Positions 53,915 to 64,000 of a stretch of 64,000 bases of DNA are shown here, piece by piece. This stretch comes from Posidonia oceanica (taxonomy: Eukaryota > Streptophyta > Magnoliopsida > Alismatales > Posidoniaceae): the NCBI GenBank assembly GCA_037176725.1, contig JAZBRS010000060.1:54340001-54404000 (forward strand), written 5' to 3'. The notes beneath the pieces were generated by a model. That model made no database searches. It saw only the letters and a program-made list of their open reading frames with translations, and was not told the origin of the DNA. Positions within the stretch are counted from its first letter, which is position 1; every line of letters starts with the position of its first letter. Position numbers and translations under genes: made by a program.

Positions 53915-55045
53915 GCCGGCCGATAAGTCCGATATCTTATCATTCTCATCATGATCTTGCCCCCTCTTATCAATCAATCAATCACTCGTGCTAGGCTGAT
54001 ATCCGAAACTATCTCAGGCTGATATTCCTAAACTATCATCTATCAATCACTCGTGCTAGGCTGATATCCGAAACTATCTCAGGCTGATATTCCTAAACTA
54101 TTTTCTGGTCGATCCATGGTCGGCCCGCAGTTGTGTTATACGGCTGACATCCAGTAACTGTCCCTCGTAATTGCACATTTCCAGTTGATAGGTCTGTAAA
54201 CTATCCACCGGTTGACAGGACCGTAAACTGTCGCTCCAGATGATAGACTGTAAACTATCGTGTGCAATTACGTTATACGGCTGACATCCAGTAACTGTCC
54301 CTTGCAATTGCGGTTTCCAGTTGATAGGACTGTAAACTATCCTCCAGTTGATAGGTCTGTAAACTATCCACCGGTTGACAAGACCGTAAACTGTCGTTAG
54401 GCTGATACTCCTAAACTATCACCTGCAATTGCATTATACGGCTGATATCCAGTAACTATCCCTCATCATTGCGCGTTTCCAGTTGATAGGTCTGTAAACT
54501 ATCCGCCGGTTGACAGGACCGTAAACTGTCGCTCCAGTTGATAGGTCTGTAAACTATCCGCCAGTTGGTAGGACTGTAAACTACCACGCGCAATCATGTT
54601 ATACGGCTGACATCCAGTAACTGTCCCTCGCAATGCCGTTTCCAGTTGATAGGACTGTAAACTATCCTCCAGTTGATAGGTCTGTAAACTATCCGCCGGT
54701 TGACAGGACCGTAAACTGTCGCTCCAGATGATAGACTGTAAACTATCCGGCATTGCGTTATACGGCTGATATCCAGTAACTATCCCTCATGGTTTGTGGT
54801 TTCCAGTTGATAGGTCTGTAAACTATCCTCCAGTTGATAGGTCTGTAAACTATCCACCGGTTGACAGGACCGTAAACTGTCGTCAGGCTGATACTCCTAA
54901 ACTATCACCCACAACCATGTTATACGGTTGATATCCAGTAACTATCACTCACAACTGCCTCCGGTTGACAGGACCGTAAACTGTCACTCCCGGTTGATAG
55001 GACCGTAAACTATCCGGACGATAAGCCCGTCACCTTATCATTTTT
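53915..55045 (+). repeat. Dense array of short covarying hairpins
   Basis: More than thirty hairpins of 17-20 nt. Examples: GATAGGTCTGTAAACTATC (54187-54205), GACAGGACCGTAAACTGTC (54214-54232), GATAGACTGTAAACTATC (54242-54259), GGTAGGACTGTAAACTACC (54567-54585), and H1-type GATATCCAGTAACTATC and GACATCCAGTAACTGTC. Loops are constant (GTCYGTAAA or TCCAGTAAC) while both arms change together. Confidence 0.85.
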
Positions 55046-55570
55046 TTTCTCCTTTTCGGCGTGACCTTGTCCCAGGAAGACGAAGTCACGCACCCCCTTT
55101 CTGCGATAGGAGAGTTGGCCTCTCTCCCCTCGCGCCCCTTTCTCTTCTCTCTGCTAGCTTGCTCCCCGGGCGGGGACCAGCTGCACCCTGCTTTCCCTTG
55201 CTTTGTCGCGCAAGTCTGGCCTCCCTGCCAGATATTCGCGCCACATCGCGCCTTTTTATCATTTTTCCTGCATCATCTCTGCACTTTCTTAGCTAGCACT
55301 GCATATTACTTCAGTATCACTTGCACAGCATCAGCATTTTCTTATAGCTGCACTAACTTTTATACTAACTCTTGCATTGCACTCGCATCAGCATGCATAC
55401 ACACAGCACAGCATCCATCTGCATCAGCATCTTGCATTGCGGCAACGGGCTACGATCTTCGGCGCATCCGCTGAATAAGTAGCTCACGCCCATAGCAACC
55501 CGCTGCTCCCGCCGGTCAGATGGGGTGTCTTGTCAACCCTGAGCAGCGGCCGCGCTCCGCTTGCCCTCGC

Positions 55571-55585
55571 TCAGGGAGGGGCATC
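55571..55585 (+). other. Polypurine tract of element #3
   Basis: TCAGGGAGGGGCATC immediately before the 3' LTR; same as in element #2 (26645-26660). Confidence 0.8.
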
Positions 55586-58500
55586 TGTTGACACCCCATC
55601 TTGACAGGCTTGGACCCTTGGAGCCCTCTTGGTGATTGCTGGATCAAACCCCAACCAAACCCTAGCCCTAATCCTCCTCTCTACCCTTCAAAATCAGCCT
55701 GTTTTGACCTAAACCTTTGCCCCCCTTCCCAACCTCAAAACTTAACCAAAATCCATAGGAAAACCCACCACTATCCATTCAACAAGCCTTCCCAAAAACT
55801 TAGAAATTTCCAAACCTGACCTATTCCCAAAAATCCTAGAAAACCTAGGTGAAACTACCCCTTTTCTACAACTTGAAACACCTCCAAAACCAGCTTAGAA
55901 TCAAACCCAAACTTTAGAACCAAGACTTCAAATCCTAGACTACCCACTCACCAATTCTCACCCCATTCCAAGACCATTAAGACCCTCTTTCACCCAAATT
56001 ATCCTTTTCTCTCTCCGGGATTATCATTTTCTCTCTCCTCTTTCTCTCTCCTGATTATCATCTCTCTTTTCATCCCCTCCTCATCCTTTTTTTGGTCTGG
56101 CTGTGGGCCCCCTCTGTGCTTCTATCCTTCCTCTATCTTATCCCTATTTTTACTTTATTTTTAACACTTTTTCTGAATTTGAAAAAATCCTTTCTCTCCA
56201 ACCTATCCCTTTTCCTCTTATCTCCCTCTTTTTTCCATTTCTTTCCTCCTTCTCTTTTCCTTTTCTCCCTTTTGCAAAAATCCACAAAAACCCATAAAAA
56301 TCTGTAAAATCTCAAAACACAAAAGAAACAAATCAGAACCCTAAGAAAAACAATTAAAAAATGTTAAACAAGCAATTAACAACTTAAACTTAACTAAATC
56401 AAGTTAAAAGAAAAACCAAACATGCAAACTAAAAAATGCAAAACAAATCAAAAGAAAACACTGAAAAATCTGGGAAAAAACTAAAATGAGATCTAAACTC
56501 ACCAAAAGTAAAAACCCCACTAAAAGAATTAAAAAACAAACCCTAAAGAGAAGAATTAAAAATCGAACACTAAAACAAGTAATTAAAAAAGGCAAAAGAC
56601 TTAACCTAATAAACATAAGAAAAACAAGTTGAAAACTTAATTAAAAAAGAAAAGAAAAACACATCTGAAAGACTTAAAAAAGACCCTATCAAACCAGAAA
56701 AATCCAACTAAAAACTTCAAGAAAAATCCACAAATAAAAATCAAAACATAACTTAAAAGACTTAAGAAGGAAAAACCCTAAGAAGACTACAACTTAAAAA
56801 TCTAAAAAACATCCTGATTAATGGGAAAATAAATCCTAAAAAATCCTAACCAGTATCCTAAGTGTCCCACAAAGGAAACATAATTTTAAAATAATTTAAA
56901 AAAGGGTTTAACAAACACTTAATCAAGAGAAAACTAATTAAAAGCAAAACCAAAACCCTAAAACCCTAATAAAGCCCAAAACACATTAATCAACTCAAAA
57001 TGACCATTAAAAATCTTAATTAAAATCCTAATCTACAGCAAAACTCTTCTAATATTTTTATTTATTTTTAGTTTATTTTTACCTATTTTATTTCCCCATT
57101 CTATCCTCTCTTTCTTTTTTTTTGCTTTTCTTTTCCATTCTTTCTTTTCTTTACTGGGCTCAATCCGGCCCGTTTCTTCTTTTTTCTTTTTTTTCCTTTT
57201 TTCAGCCCACAGCACGGTCCGACCCACGCTCCTTCTCCCTCCTTCTTCTTCCTCGCGCGTCAGCTGAATTTCTTCCCGCGAGCTCGAGCTGCTGCAGTAC
57301 TCCCTCCCTCATTTGAATTTCAAGCTCTCCCTCTCCATCAGATCATGCGACAGCAGCCCGCCGCTCTCTCATCTCTCAGCACCTTTTCCGGGAGGTATTG
57401 AATGCCGGTCGCCTCGTCGTCTCCTGTCTGCTGCAGTGGCCGCCGATGAAGTTTGAAATTCAGCAGCGCGCCAGCAGCCGGTCTCTCCCCATATAAGCTT
57501 CCCGTTCACCCCACCAGAAAGACCTTCAATTGCCAGTGCCAGTGTGAGTAAGCCAGAGAGCCAGAGCCTGTGCAAGAGCGAACCAGAGAGTGAGAGAGCA
57601 ACATCCAAGGAGAATTCCGGCCCCTTCCCCATCCTGTGCGACCCTCCTCCGTCTCCTCTTCACCTTCCAATTCCGGAGAGAAGAGAAAGCAGAAGGGAGT
57701 CCTTGACATCCCGGAGAGAAGCCCCCGTCTGAGCCCAGTCTCCACATCAGAACCTCCTCCAATTTCTTCCTCTGAATTCAGCAAAACTTCCTCTTTCTTT
57801 CCCAGCAAACCAGCCCACTTCAAGCCCCCATCCTTCTCCCAGTTGTCCCCCCAATCTCACCCAACAACTGGCCATCTTCCTTCACCTTTCTACAGCCATT
57901 CCACCACACAAAACACCCTTCGACCACCTGCAATCCCAACTGAAACCCAAAACTAACTCCATTCACAATTCCCTCCACCACAACTCACTGCTTCCTTCCA
58001 AACTCCACCCAGAGATTCACCTGCATCCCACCTTTCCAGAGCACCAGGCCTCAAGCCCAGCCATCCCCCACCGACTGCAAACAACACTACAAACACCTAT
58101 CCCAACTTCGGACCAGAAATCGACCCAATCCTCAATCCCCCTCCACGCTCTCCAGAAACTCAAGCTAGCCATCCAGCTTCACTCCTCAGACCTCCAGCTT
58201 CCTCCGGAGGGTTCCACTCCACCGGGCGAGCAGCAGACAAGGCCCCCCACCTCCGGCTGCTTTCAGACAACCCACAAACTCCGATCTTCCGCTCGAGCTG
58301 GCAGAAGCTTCGTCCGATCGTCCGAGGAGCTCCAGAAGATCGTCCTGAGGAAGACCCAACCTCCGCGAGTCGCTGGAAGTCTCCGCTGCTACCAGACGAC
58401 GACCGCCGGCCACCTCCGATCCTGCTGAGGTCGGGAGCGCACTCCAGACGCGAACACAGGCACTTTCTTACCTCCCCTGCTCTCTCTCTTCCCCCTGCTG

Positions 58501-61351
58501 CTTTCCGCCCATCAGAAGCCAGTTCCCAATCTTCCAGCGCCGTCCTCGACTCGCCGGATGATGCTTCTTCTCCGGCGCCGGCTGCTGTTCCTCCTGATGC
58601 TCCGGCCAACAGAACGCCGCTCCGACGGTCTCCGAAGCTCCGTACAGTCGCCGTCAGTGGCCTCCGCCATCTCACGCCTCCCCAAGCTCCCTGTGCCGGT
58701 GGTGGTGAGCTCCGGTGGAATCCTGCTACAGTGCCAACCACCGCCGGCCAACCACTGTTCAATTATTTTTCTGGTTATATGGTTTCTTTGCAAATATTGC
58801 ATATCTGCCTTAAGTTTTTCAATTTTTGCACTTCAGTCCTCTGTTCATTTAATATGCTTAGTTTTTAATTAAATACCATGCTAAATTGCAACTTTTGTTC
58901 TTACTTTTCACTATTTGCCTTTAGTCCTGTTACTGTGCCTTTTAGTTATAAAAAGTTTGAGTTTAGCCCCTCTGCTTTCATTTATTGCATATAGGTCCTG
59001 CAGTAGATTATTTAATTTAATTGCATATAGTTTACCTTATAATATTGCATTTCAGACCCCTGTGATTTACTGTTTCTGTATTTAAATCCATTGCACTGTA
59101 GGAACTTAGCTGTTATTTCTTATTTTGCATACTGCATTGCATTTTTTACCTTCTGCTTTTGCATATTTGCACTTAGGTCCATTTTAAATGGACAGTAACT
59201 CTTGCATGCATTTTTAGCTTATTGCATTGCATTTTTGACCCTGTTCTTTTTAAAAATTGCACTGTGGTCCTGTCCCTTATTTTTCAGAGCATGTTTTCCA
59301 TACTAAATTGCATTTTCAGCCCCTGCATGATTTCAAAATCACACATAGGTCCTTGCATCTTTCAAAAATCATGTGAAAAGACCATTTTGCCCCTAGGTTG
59401 CATCTTAGCTCCTATGTTTATCAAATTGCATGCAGACCCTCCACTAGTATTCTCAGACTCCCCAGAATCCTGTTTTCTGGAAAATTTGCATTTTAGACCC
59501 TAGTTTTCTTAAAATTGCTTTCTGATCCCTTTCTGCTTTCGAAACCTCTTTCAAAGCATACCCTCTTTTCAAAACAGCTTTCTGAGCCTAGTTTTTTGCA
59601 AAATGGACCTCTGTCCTCTCCTGTTTTCAAAATCCTTTCCTGTGGACCCCTGTTTTCTGGAAAATTTGCATTTTTAGCCCCTTTTCTTTTCCAAAATGCT
59701 TTCTGAACTCCTGGCTTTTCCCAGTTTCTTCTCTTTGTTTTTTCTTGCTTTTGCATACATCCTGCACTCATTTAGTCTTGCATTTTAGCATCTTCTTGCA
59801 CACACTAAGCACTTTTAGCTCCCATTCACTTGGGAGGACCTTTTGCACATCCCTAGGACCTCCTGAACACCTAGATCTGTTCTTCTCCCATGTTCTGGCC
59901 CTTCTGCTTTGAAGCTGCGATATCTTCCAATCCGGCCGTTGGATCTTCTCAAGTAAGCTGCCCAGGCGACCGTGGCGAGGCGCTCTTCAGCATGGACCAG
60001 ACAGATTTCAGATCAGGCTCCCGGATTTCCAGGTATGTCCTCCTAAACCCTGCATTGCATTTGCATGCCATTTGCATAGTTTTCCTTGTTTTCGCTTTAT
60101 GTCTCTTTGAGCATGTAGAATAGGGCCTCCCCTTTCTGCTTGTATCTTCCAATCCTCGTTTCGCGTATTCCTAAGTGTTTTGTGTTGAGTTTTCCCTGGG
60201 TTTATCACTTAATGTGACTTTCTTCCCCCTTTTCCACGATCCGATCGCATCGCGAGCTTTGGGCAGCATGCGAGACACACTGTGGAACGGTTTAGTGGGA
60301 AACAGTCGCTAAGAGGTGGTAATCCCTCCGTTTGCACACTCTCCCCTCTGTAGGTCTTCACACCTACTCCGAGTGGTCCTAAACAACGTCTGTTCTTACA
60401 CACACGTTGTTCTGCCCCCCCTTTTGGCCTCTTTTGATCTTTTCTGCATTCTTGCATTCGCATGGCTTTTCCGAGGTTTTTTGCTTCGCTGTTTTGGCAC
60501 CGTTTCGCGTGCCCGCTCTCGCTTTTGCACCGTTTTGCGTGCCTCTTTGCTTCCTTGCACCGTTTTGCATGCTTCTTTGCTTCCTTGTCTCGTTTTGCGT
60601 GCTGCCTTGCTTTTTCGCTTGTTTTGCGTGCCGGTTTCGCTCTTTTGCGCCGTTTTGCACGCTTTGCTCATTTCTCGTCTAGTTTTGCGTGTTTTACGCC
60701 GTTTTTTCCCTTGCATGCCGATTGCATTGCATGGTTTTCCTCGCTATTTCGCTTTTTCGCCTGCATTTGCATATAGGGCTGTGATGCTTACTGCCTGGAG
60801 TTCTCACGAGCTAGGTTTCGCCTAATTCGGAACACAGACAGCGTAGCTGAGCACTTAGAGAGCACGTTTACTTCCCTGCTTTGTTTCTTCCCACTTAGAG
60901 CACACCTTGAGCATTCATTTAGGCATTTATAGGCACATAGGCATTCAATCCTGCATCTTTCTGCGTATGCGAGCGTAAGCCTAGAAAGACCGATTCTCGG
61001 GCGTGTCGGGGGTGCCTAACACCTTCCCCGCGCGTAACAGGAGTCCTTACCTTGTCTTTTGGCCCGCAATGACCGTACTACCCTTATCCTAGGCTAGAGT
61101 CATCTCATTTGCATTTGTTTGCATTTGTTTTCCTTTGCATTGCTTTGCTTTGCATTTCTTGCTCGGTTTTGCGTGTTAATTCACGCATTTCCCCCGGTTT
61201 TCCTTGTCTCCCGTTAATAGACATGGTGGCGACTCTGATTTGTCTTATCTTTCCTTTTTTCCTCGATTCCAAGTGTTTTCGAGTTGAGCCTCTTCCTTGG
61301 ATCTCAATCGCCGCTGAATCAGCGAGCCTGATTCCGATCGGGATCGCTACA
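55586..61351 (+). mobile_element. 3' LTR of element #3 (5766 bp)
   Basis: Same ends and blocks as the 5' LTR. Differences seen are scattered single bases and small indels, among them an extra segment of about 25 bp near 59210-59235 and a few bases in pyrimidine tracts. TATA box at 57492, splice pair 60033/60353, conserved box 60980-61046. It is followed by the target duplication GCAGT. Confidence 0.95.
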
Positions 61352-62485
61352 GCAGTATGCCTCATGATGCGAGATGGGGCAGCCTCTACCATTGTACTTT
61401 TTGAATTCTAGGATACGAAATTTCGAAGGGAGTCTCGCCTCTAGAATGTAGCAGAGGTACCGGAATCGGTAGGACTGGCGGTCCGTGCCTTGCACTTGAC
61501 GAAATGCTCTTTCAAGATTTCCCAACCTGGCGAGGATGGGATCTGAAGTGGCTGCTGGCAATGGTTGTGTAGCAGAAGCAGGGGTAGCGTATGCTATAGG
61601 GGTCGCACGAAAGCGCTCCTTCGGATCCACCATCATGCCACCTGGTGTCAAGGCGTGAGGGCTAGCATACCCGTGCGAGGGTGAAAAGTGCTGTGGAATG
61701 CATGCTGGGGTCTAAACCTGATGCAAAGGGGATGGGTAGATATCATGTTGTGCAGTGTAAGGTGCAATGTGGGGGAGCAACAGTTGTGGCATCGGCATAG
61801 TGCCAGGCAACGGGCTCTGAGGGTGTTGTGCTCCTGCCAAACCAAGAGACTAGCCACCAAGTGATGGAGTAGCATGCAGTGGATAGTGTTGTGTAGATGC
61901 AGGAGGTAGAAAAAGCGCTCACATCGCCAGAGCTGTGAGGAGCTAGGGCAATGGAAAGGGTAGAAGTGCAGTGTGGTGAGCCTGCAGCGCTATGGTGGGC
62001 TACACCGGAACCTCATGGGTCGAAAAGGAAGAGGGGGCCGTAGTCGGGTCGAGTGCAAAAGCCATGTCTCGCAACCTCTCGGCCTTAGCCAATGGGCATC
62101 ATGCTTGCGAGGCAGGGGACTCATCAACCGACGGGCTAGGACGTGAAGGGGTGGCTGCCAAAGGGGGCATGGAAACAGAGGGGTCAATAGGAGGAGACCC
62201 TATGCAAGACACAGCCGTAGAAGCCTAAGTTCTCGAGATGGGAAGGCCCTGGGATGGAACAGAAGGTGACACTCTTAGAGCCTAAGTAGCAGTCACTGTG
62301 GTTGACTCGGTGACAAGCTCTAGGTCGACTGGGGTCGGCCCTTGTTCCAGATAAATGGGTTGGGAGGTCTCTTGCACTAGAAGAGGCGAGGAGACGGGGG
62401 ACGTCACAATAGGGGAAGGAGAGACCGAAGTCGGTATCTCCTCTGACGTCAAAGAGGAAGAAGGCTTGCCGATATGTTGGGCCAT
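61352..62485 (-). pseudogene. gag: gag of element #1, N-terminal half
   Basis: Minus strand, from an ATG at 62485 (MAQHIGKPSSS). A proline/serine-rich N-terminal part is broken by stops (near 62280 and in 61880-62230). The start of the capsid region follows (MMVDPKERF..., RFRYLCYILEARLPSKF, KKYNGRGCPISHHEAYC), up to the insertion of element #3 at 61352. The matching second half is at 32555-31151. Similar residues in element #3 (MVDPEEH, KYNGRGCPVAH) confirm the identity. Confidence 0.8.
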
Positions 62486-63560
62486 AACGAACAGCGAGCG
62501 AGTGCGAAAGGGTCTAAGACGAGCTATTAGCAGAGGCGACAGATAGCTCAAAGACAGAGACGAGGGACGCTCGAGATCTTGGCTGAGGAGCTCACACCTA
62601 CCTACAGAAAATAGCAAAGGTGTTAGAGGACGGATGCAAAAATAAGTTATTAGGGGTGGCATGAATGGCACACATGCAAATGAATGCCCTATTATGCGTT
62701 CTCTCACCATGCATGTCCTGAATAGGCGGCCTACTCGGACTCACTCATGGGTATGGGTTTATTGACAGACTCTAGGTCAAAAAAAGTAGGTCCTTGTTTT
62801 AAATCCTGACCAAAGCTCAAGCGGTGAACGGGTGGTGCGTTTGGAGACTCGGCCCTTGCCAAAGCAAAGGTTGTACCCTCTACTAACACCGACATGACTC
62901 CAGACAAGGGGAGACAGACCGACCGACTTGCCCTGTGCCAAAGCGACAGAACAAGAGACCGGGATTGTCCTTCTCAGACTAAGTGGGTGGACTCACAGAT
63001 GAGAAGATTCATGCTTTCTAGTATGATCAGTCATGCGATATGCTTTAAAGTGTTTTACTTGCATTTTATTTAACCAAAGGGGGAAAATTGCAAGTTTGGC
63101 TCTAGTTGTGCTTAAAGTTTAAAGTTTGGCTTTATTATTGCTTTTAAATTAAGCCAAAGGGGAACAAACATGTTTCTAAGATCCTAGACATGGCAAAAGC
63201 ATGAAGGGGAAAGAAACATGGAGTCATGGCATGCAAACAATCACACAACAAGGCAAAAGGCATGTGCATGGCATGTGTAGGTGTTTGTGGACAGGATAGT
63301 GAAAAGAAAGCACTCATCATATCAAAAGGCATGTATGCATGGCATGAGTATGTGTAGTGGCATAGCACTTGTGTAAAACAAAGCATTTACCACTCAAAAA
63401 GCATGTATAATGCTTAAACAAAGCAAACAAGGATAATGTAAGCAATAAAGCAGGCAAACATGCATAAGGCAAGCAAACAAGCATGGAAACAGGCATACGG
63501 CAAGCAGAAATGCGAAATCCAAGCAAGCGAGAAAGCCAAAACGAAAGTCGGAGTCTAAAA
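62486..63560 (-). mobile_element. Leader of element #1
   Basis: Non-coding on the minus strand between PBS and gag. 62760-63010 is the conserved leader block; 63030-63540 is the A/G-rich part also seen in element #4 (8470-9040). Confidence 0.7.
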
Positions 63561-63578
63561 TCCCTAGCGGAGTTGCCA
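63561..63578 (-). other. Primer binding site of element #1
   Basis: TGGCAACTCCGCTAGGGA on the minus strand, three bases after the LTR end; one base different from the PBS of element #3. Confidence 0.75.
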
Positions 63579-63581
63579 GCC

Positions 63582-64000
63582 TGTGAATATCTCATCCTTG
63601 GAGATCTGGACTGGCGAGGGCCCGAAAGAGAGAGGTCTTCATGGAAGAGCGGCGAAGAGGAAAATAAAAGATAAAGCAAAATGGAGTCACCACCTAGTCT
63701 ATTAAGTCGGGAGACGAGGAAAACTGAGGGAAATGCAAGAAAACATGCAAATGAATGCAATGCTATGTAAAATGTATGACTCGTGCCAAGGACGAGGGCA
63801 AAATGGTCACTATGGGCCAGAGAAAGGTAAGGACTCCTGTTACGTGCGGCGAAGGTGTTAGGCACCCCCGACACACCTGAGGAATCGGTCTTTCAAGGCT
63901 TATCGCTCGCATATGTGGGAATTTTGCAAATGCTTGCCATTAACTGTACACCCGAGGGCGATAAATGCCATGCCATGCTATGGATGCTTTACTTGCTTAA
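63582..64000 (-). mobile_element. 5' LTR tail of element #1 (continues past the window)
   Basis: Minus-strand LTR ending GATGAGATATTCACA at 63582. It contains the conserved box (63830-63900) and the AGACTAGGTGGTGACTCC block near 63690. Its end differs from those of #3 and #4. Confidence 0.75.

Larger units (their letters stand above)
52274..55585 (+). mobile_element. 3' untranslated region of element #3
   Basis: 3.3 kb of repeats: hairpin modules (52585-53035, 53215-53300, 53915-55045), an inverted-repeat switch (53092-53143), a 36-bp satellite (53313-53909), a GCGTGAC/GTCACGC stem (55062-55093), and a pre-polypurine block (55440-55585) shared with element #2. A repeat-rich, fast-changing 3' UTR is known for Tat/Ogre elements. 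Confidence 0.8.
32551..61356 (+). mobile_element. Giant Tat/Ogre-type LTR retrotransposon (element #3) with TSD
   Basis: A complete insertion: 5-bp duplication GCAGT at 32551-32555 and 61352-61356, LTRs at 32556-38301 and 55586-61351 with TGTTGACA...GCTACA ends, a PBS at 38303 and a polypurine tract at 55571-55585. The length without duplications is 28,796 bp. Order: LTR, PBS, leader, gag, protease, RT, RNase H, archaeal-type RNase H, integrase, DUF7745-like gene, 3' UTR, LTR. A second RNase H after RT, the tRNA-Arg PBS and the size are features of the Tat/Ogre lineage. The LTRs look about 99% identical where I compared them, so insertion was recent. The genes are nevertheless damaged in several places. 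It sits inside the gag of element #1 in the opposite orientation. Confidence 0.95.

Noticed and set aside
53274..53954. Open frame of 226 residues with 12-residue repeats (SHHDLIPLFSL)
   Set aside because: It is the 36-bp satellite read in one frame; no stop appears because the unit is a multiple of three. There is no similarity to a protein I know.

Overview
The window looks like nuclear DNA of a flowering plant (probably a eudicot; I cannot name the species) and I find no host gene in it. It is a nest of very large Ty3/gypsy LTR retrotransposons of the Tat/Ogre type and their gag-only relatives. The grounds are LTRs of 5 to 6 kb, 5-bp target-site duplications (TSDs), primer binding sites (PBS) complementary to tRNA-Arg, a CX2HX4HX4C gag zinc knuckle, a DNGS protease, a YVDD reverse transcriptase, a second archaeal-type RNase H, and an integrase. 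All boundaries were set by eye.

Layout. 1-4676 is the 3' part of a + strand LTR. 4677-6150 holds an array of paired hairpins. 6150-8267 is a second + strand LTR tail. 8268-14823 is a - strand element (call it #4): leader, duplicated PBS and a 5.2-kb LTR that carries a tRNA-derived SINE. 14824-29571 is a + strand gag-only element (#2) with its own 2.9-kb 3' LTR, interrupted by a 5.67-kb solo LTR (17103-22769, TSD GTAAG). 29572-32555 and 61352-64000 are the two halves of the oldest element (#1, - strand, gag only). Its gag was split by a 28.8-kb element (#3, 32556-61351, TSD GCAGT).

Element #3 is the only one with pol. Its order is LTR, PBS, leader, gag, protease, RT, RNase H, archaeal-type RNase H, integrase, an extra DUF7745-like gene, a repeat-rich 3' UTR, a polypurine tract, LTR. 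Its two LTRs are nearly identical, yet its coding part carries a 1225-bp tandem duplication in gag, in-frame stops, frameshifts and a deletion through the integrase active site. It was probably copied by enzymes supplied by another element.

The most unusual material is non-coding. The 3' UTRs of #1, #2 and #3 share arrays of small hairpins whose stems change in a compensatory way (GATA/TATC, GACA/TGTC, GGCA/TGCC, GGTA/TAC). There are also two mutually exclusive long stems, a separate family of paired GTCCAAC hairpins at 5-6 kb, and repeated PBS copies in leaders, in LTR tails and at the protease/RT junction. These point to structured retroelement RNA and to LTR edges that grow by capturing the PBS.
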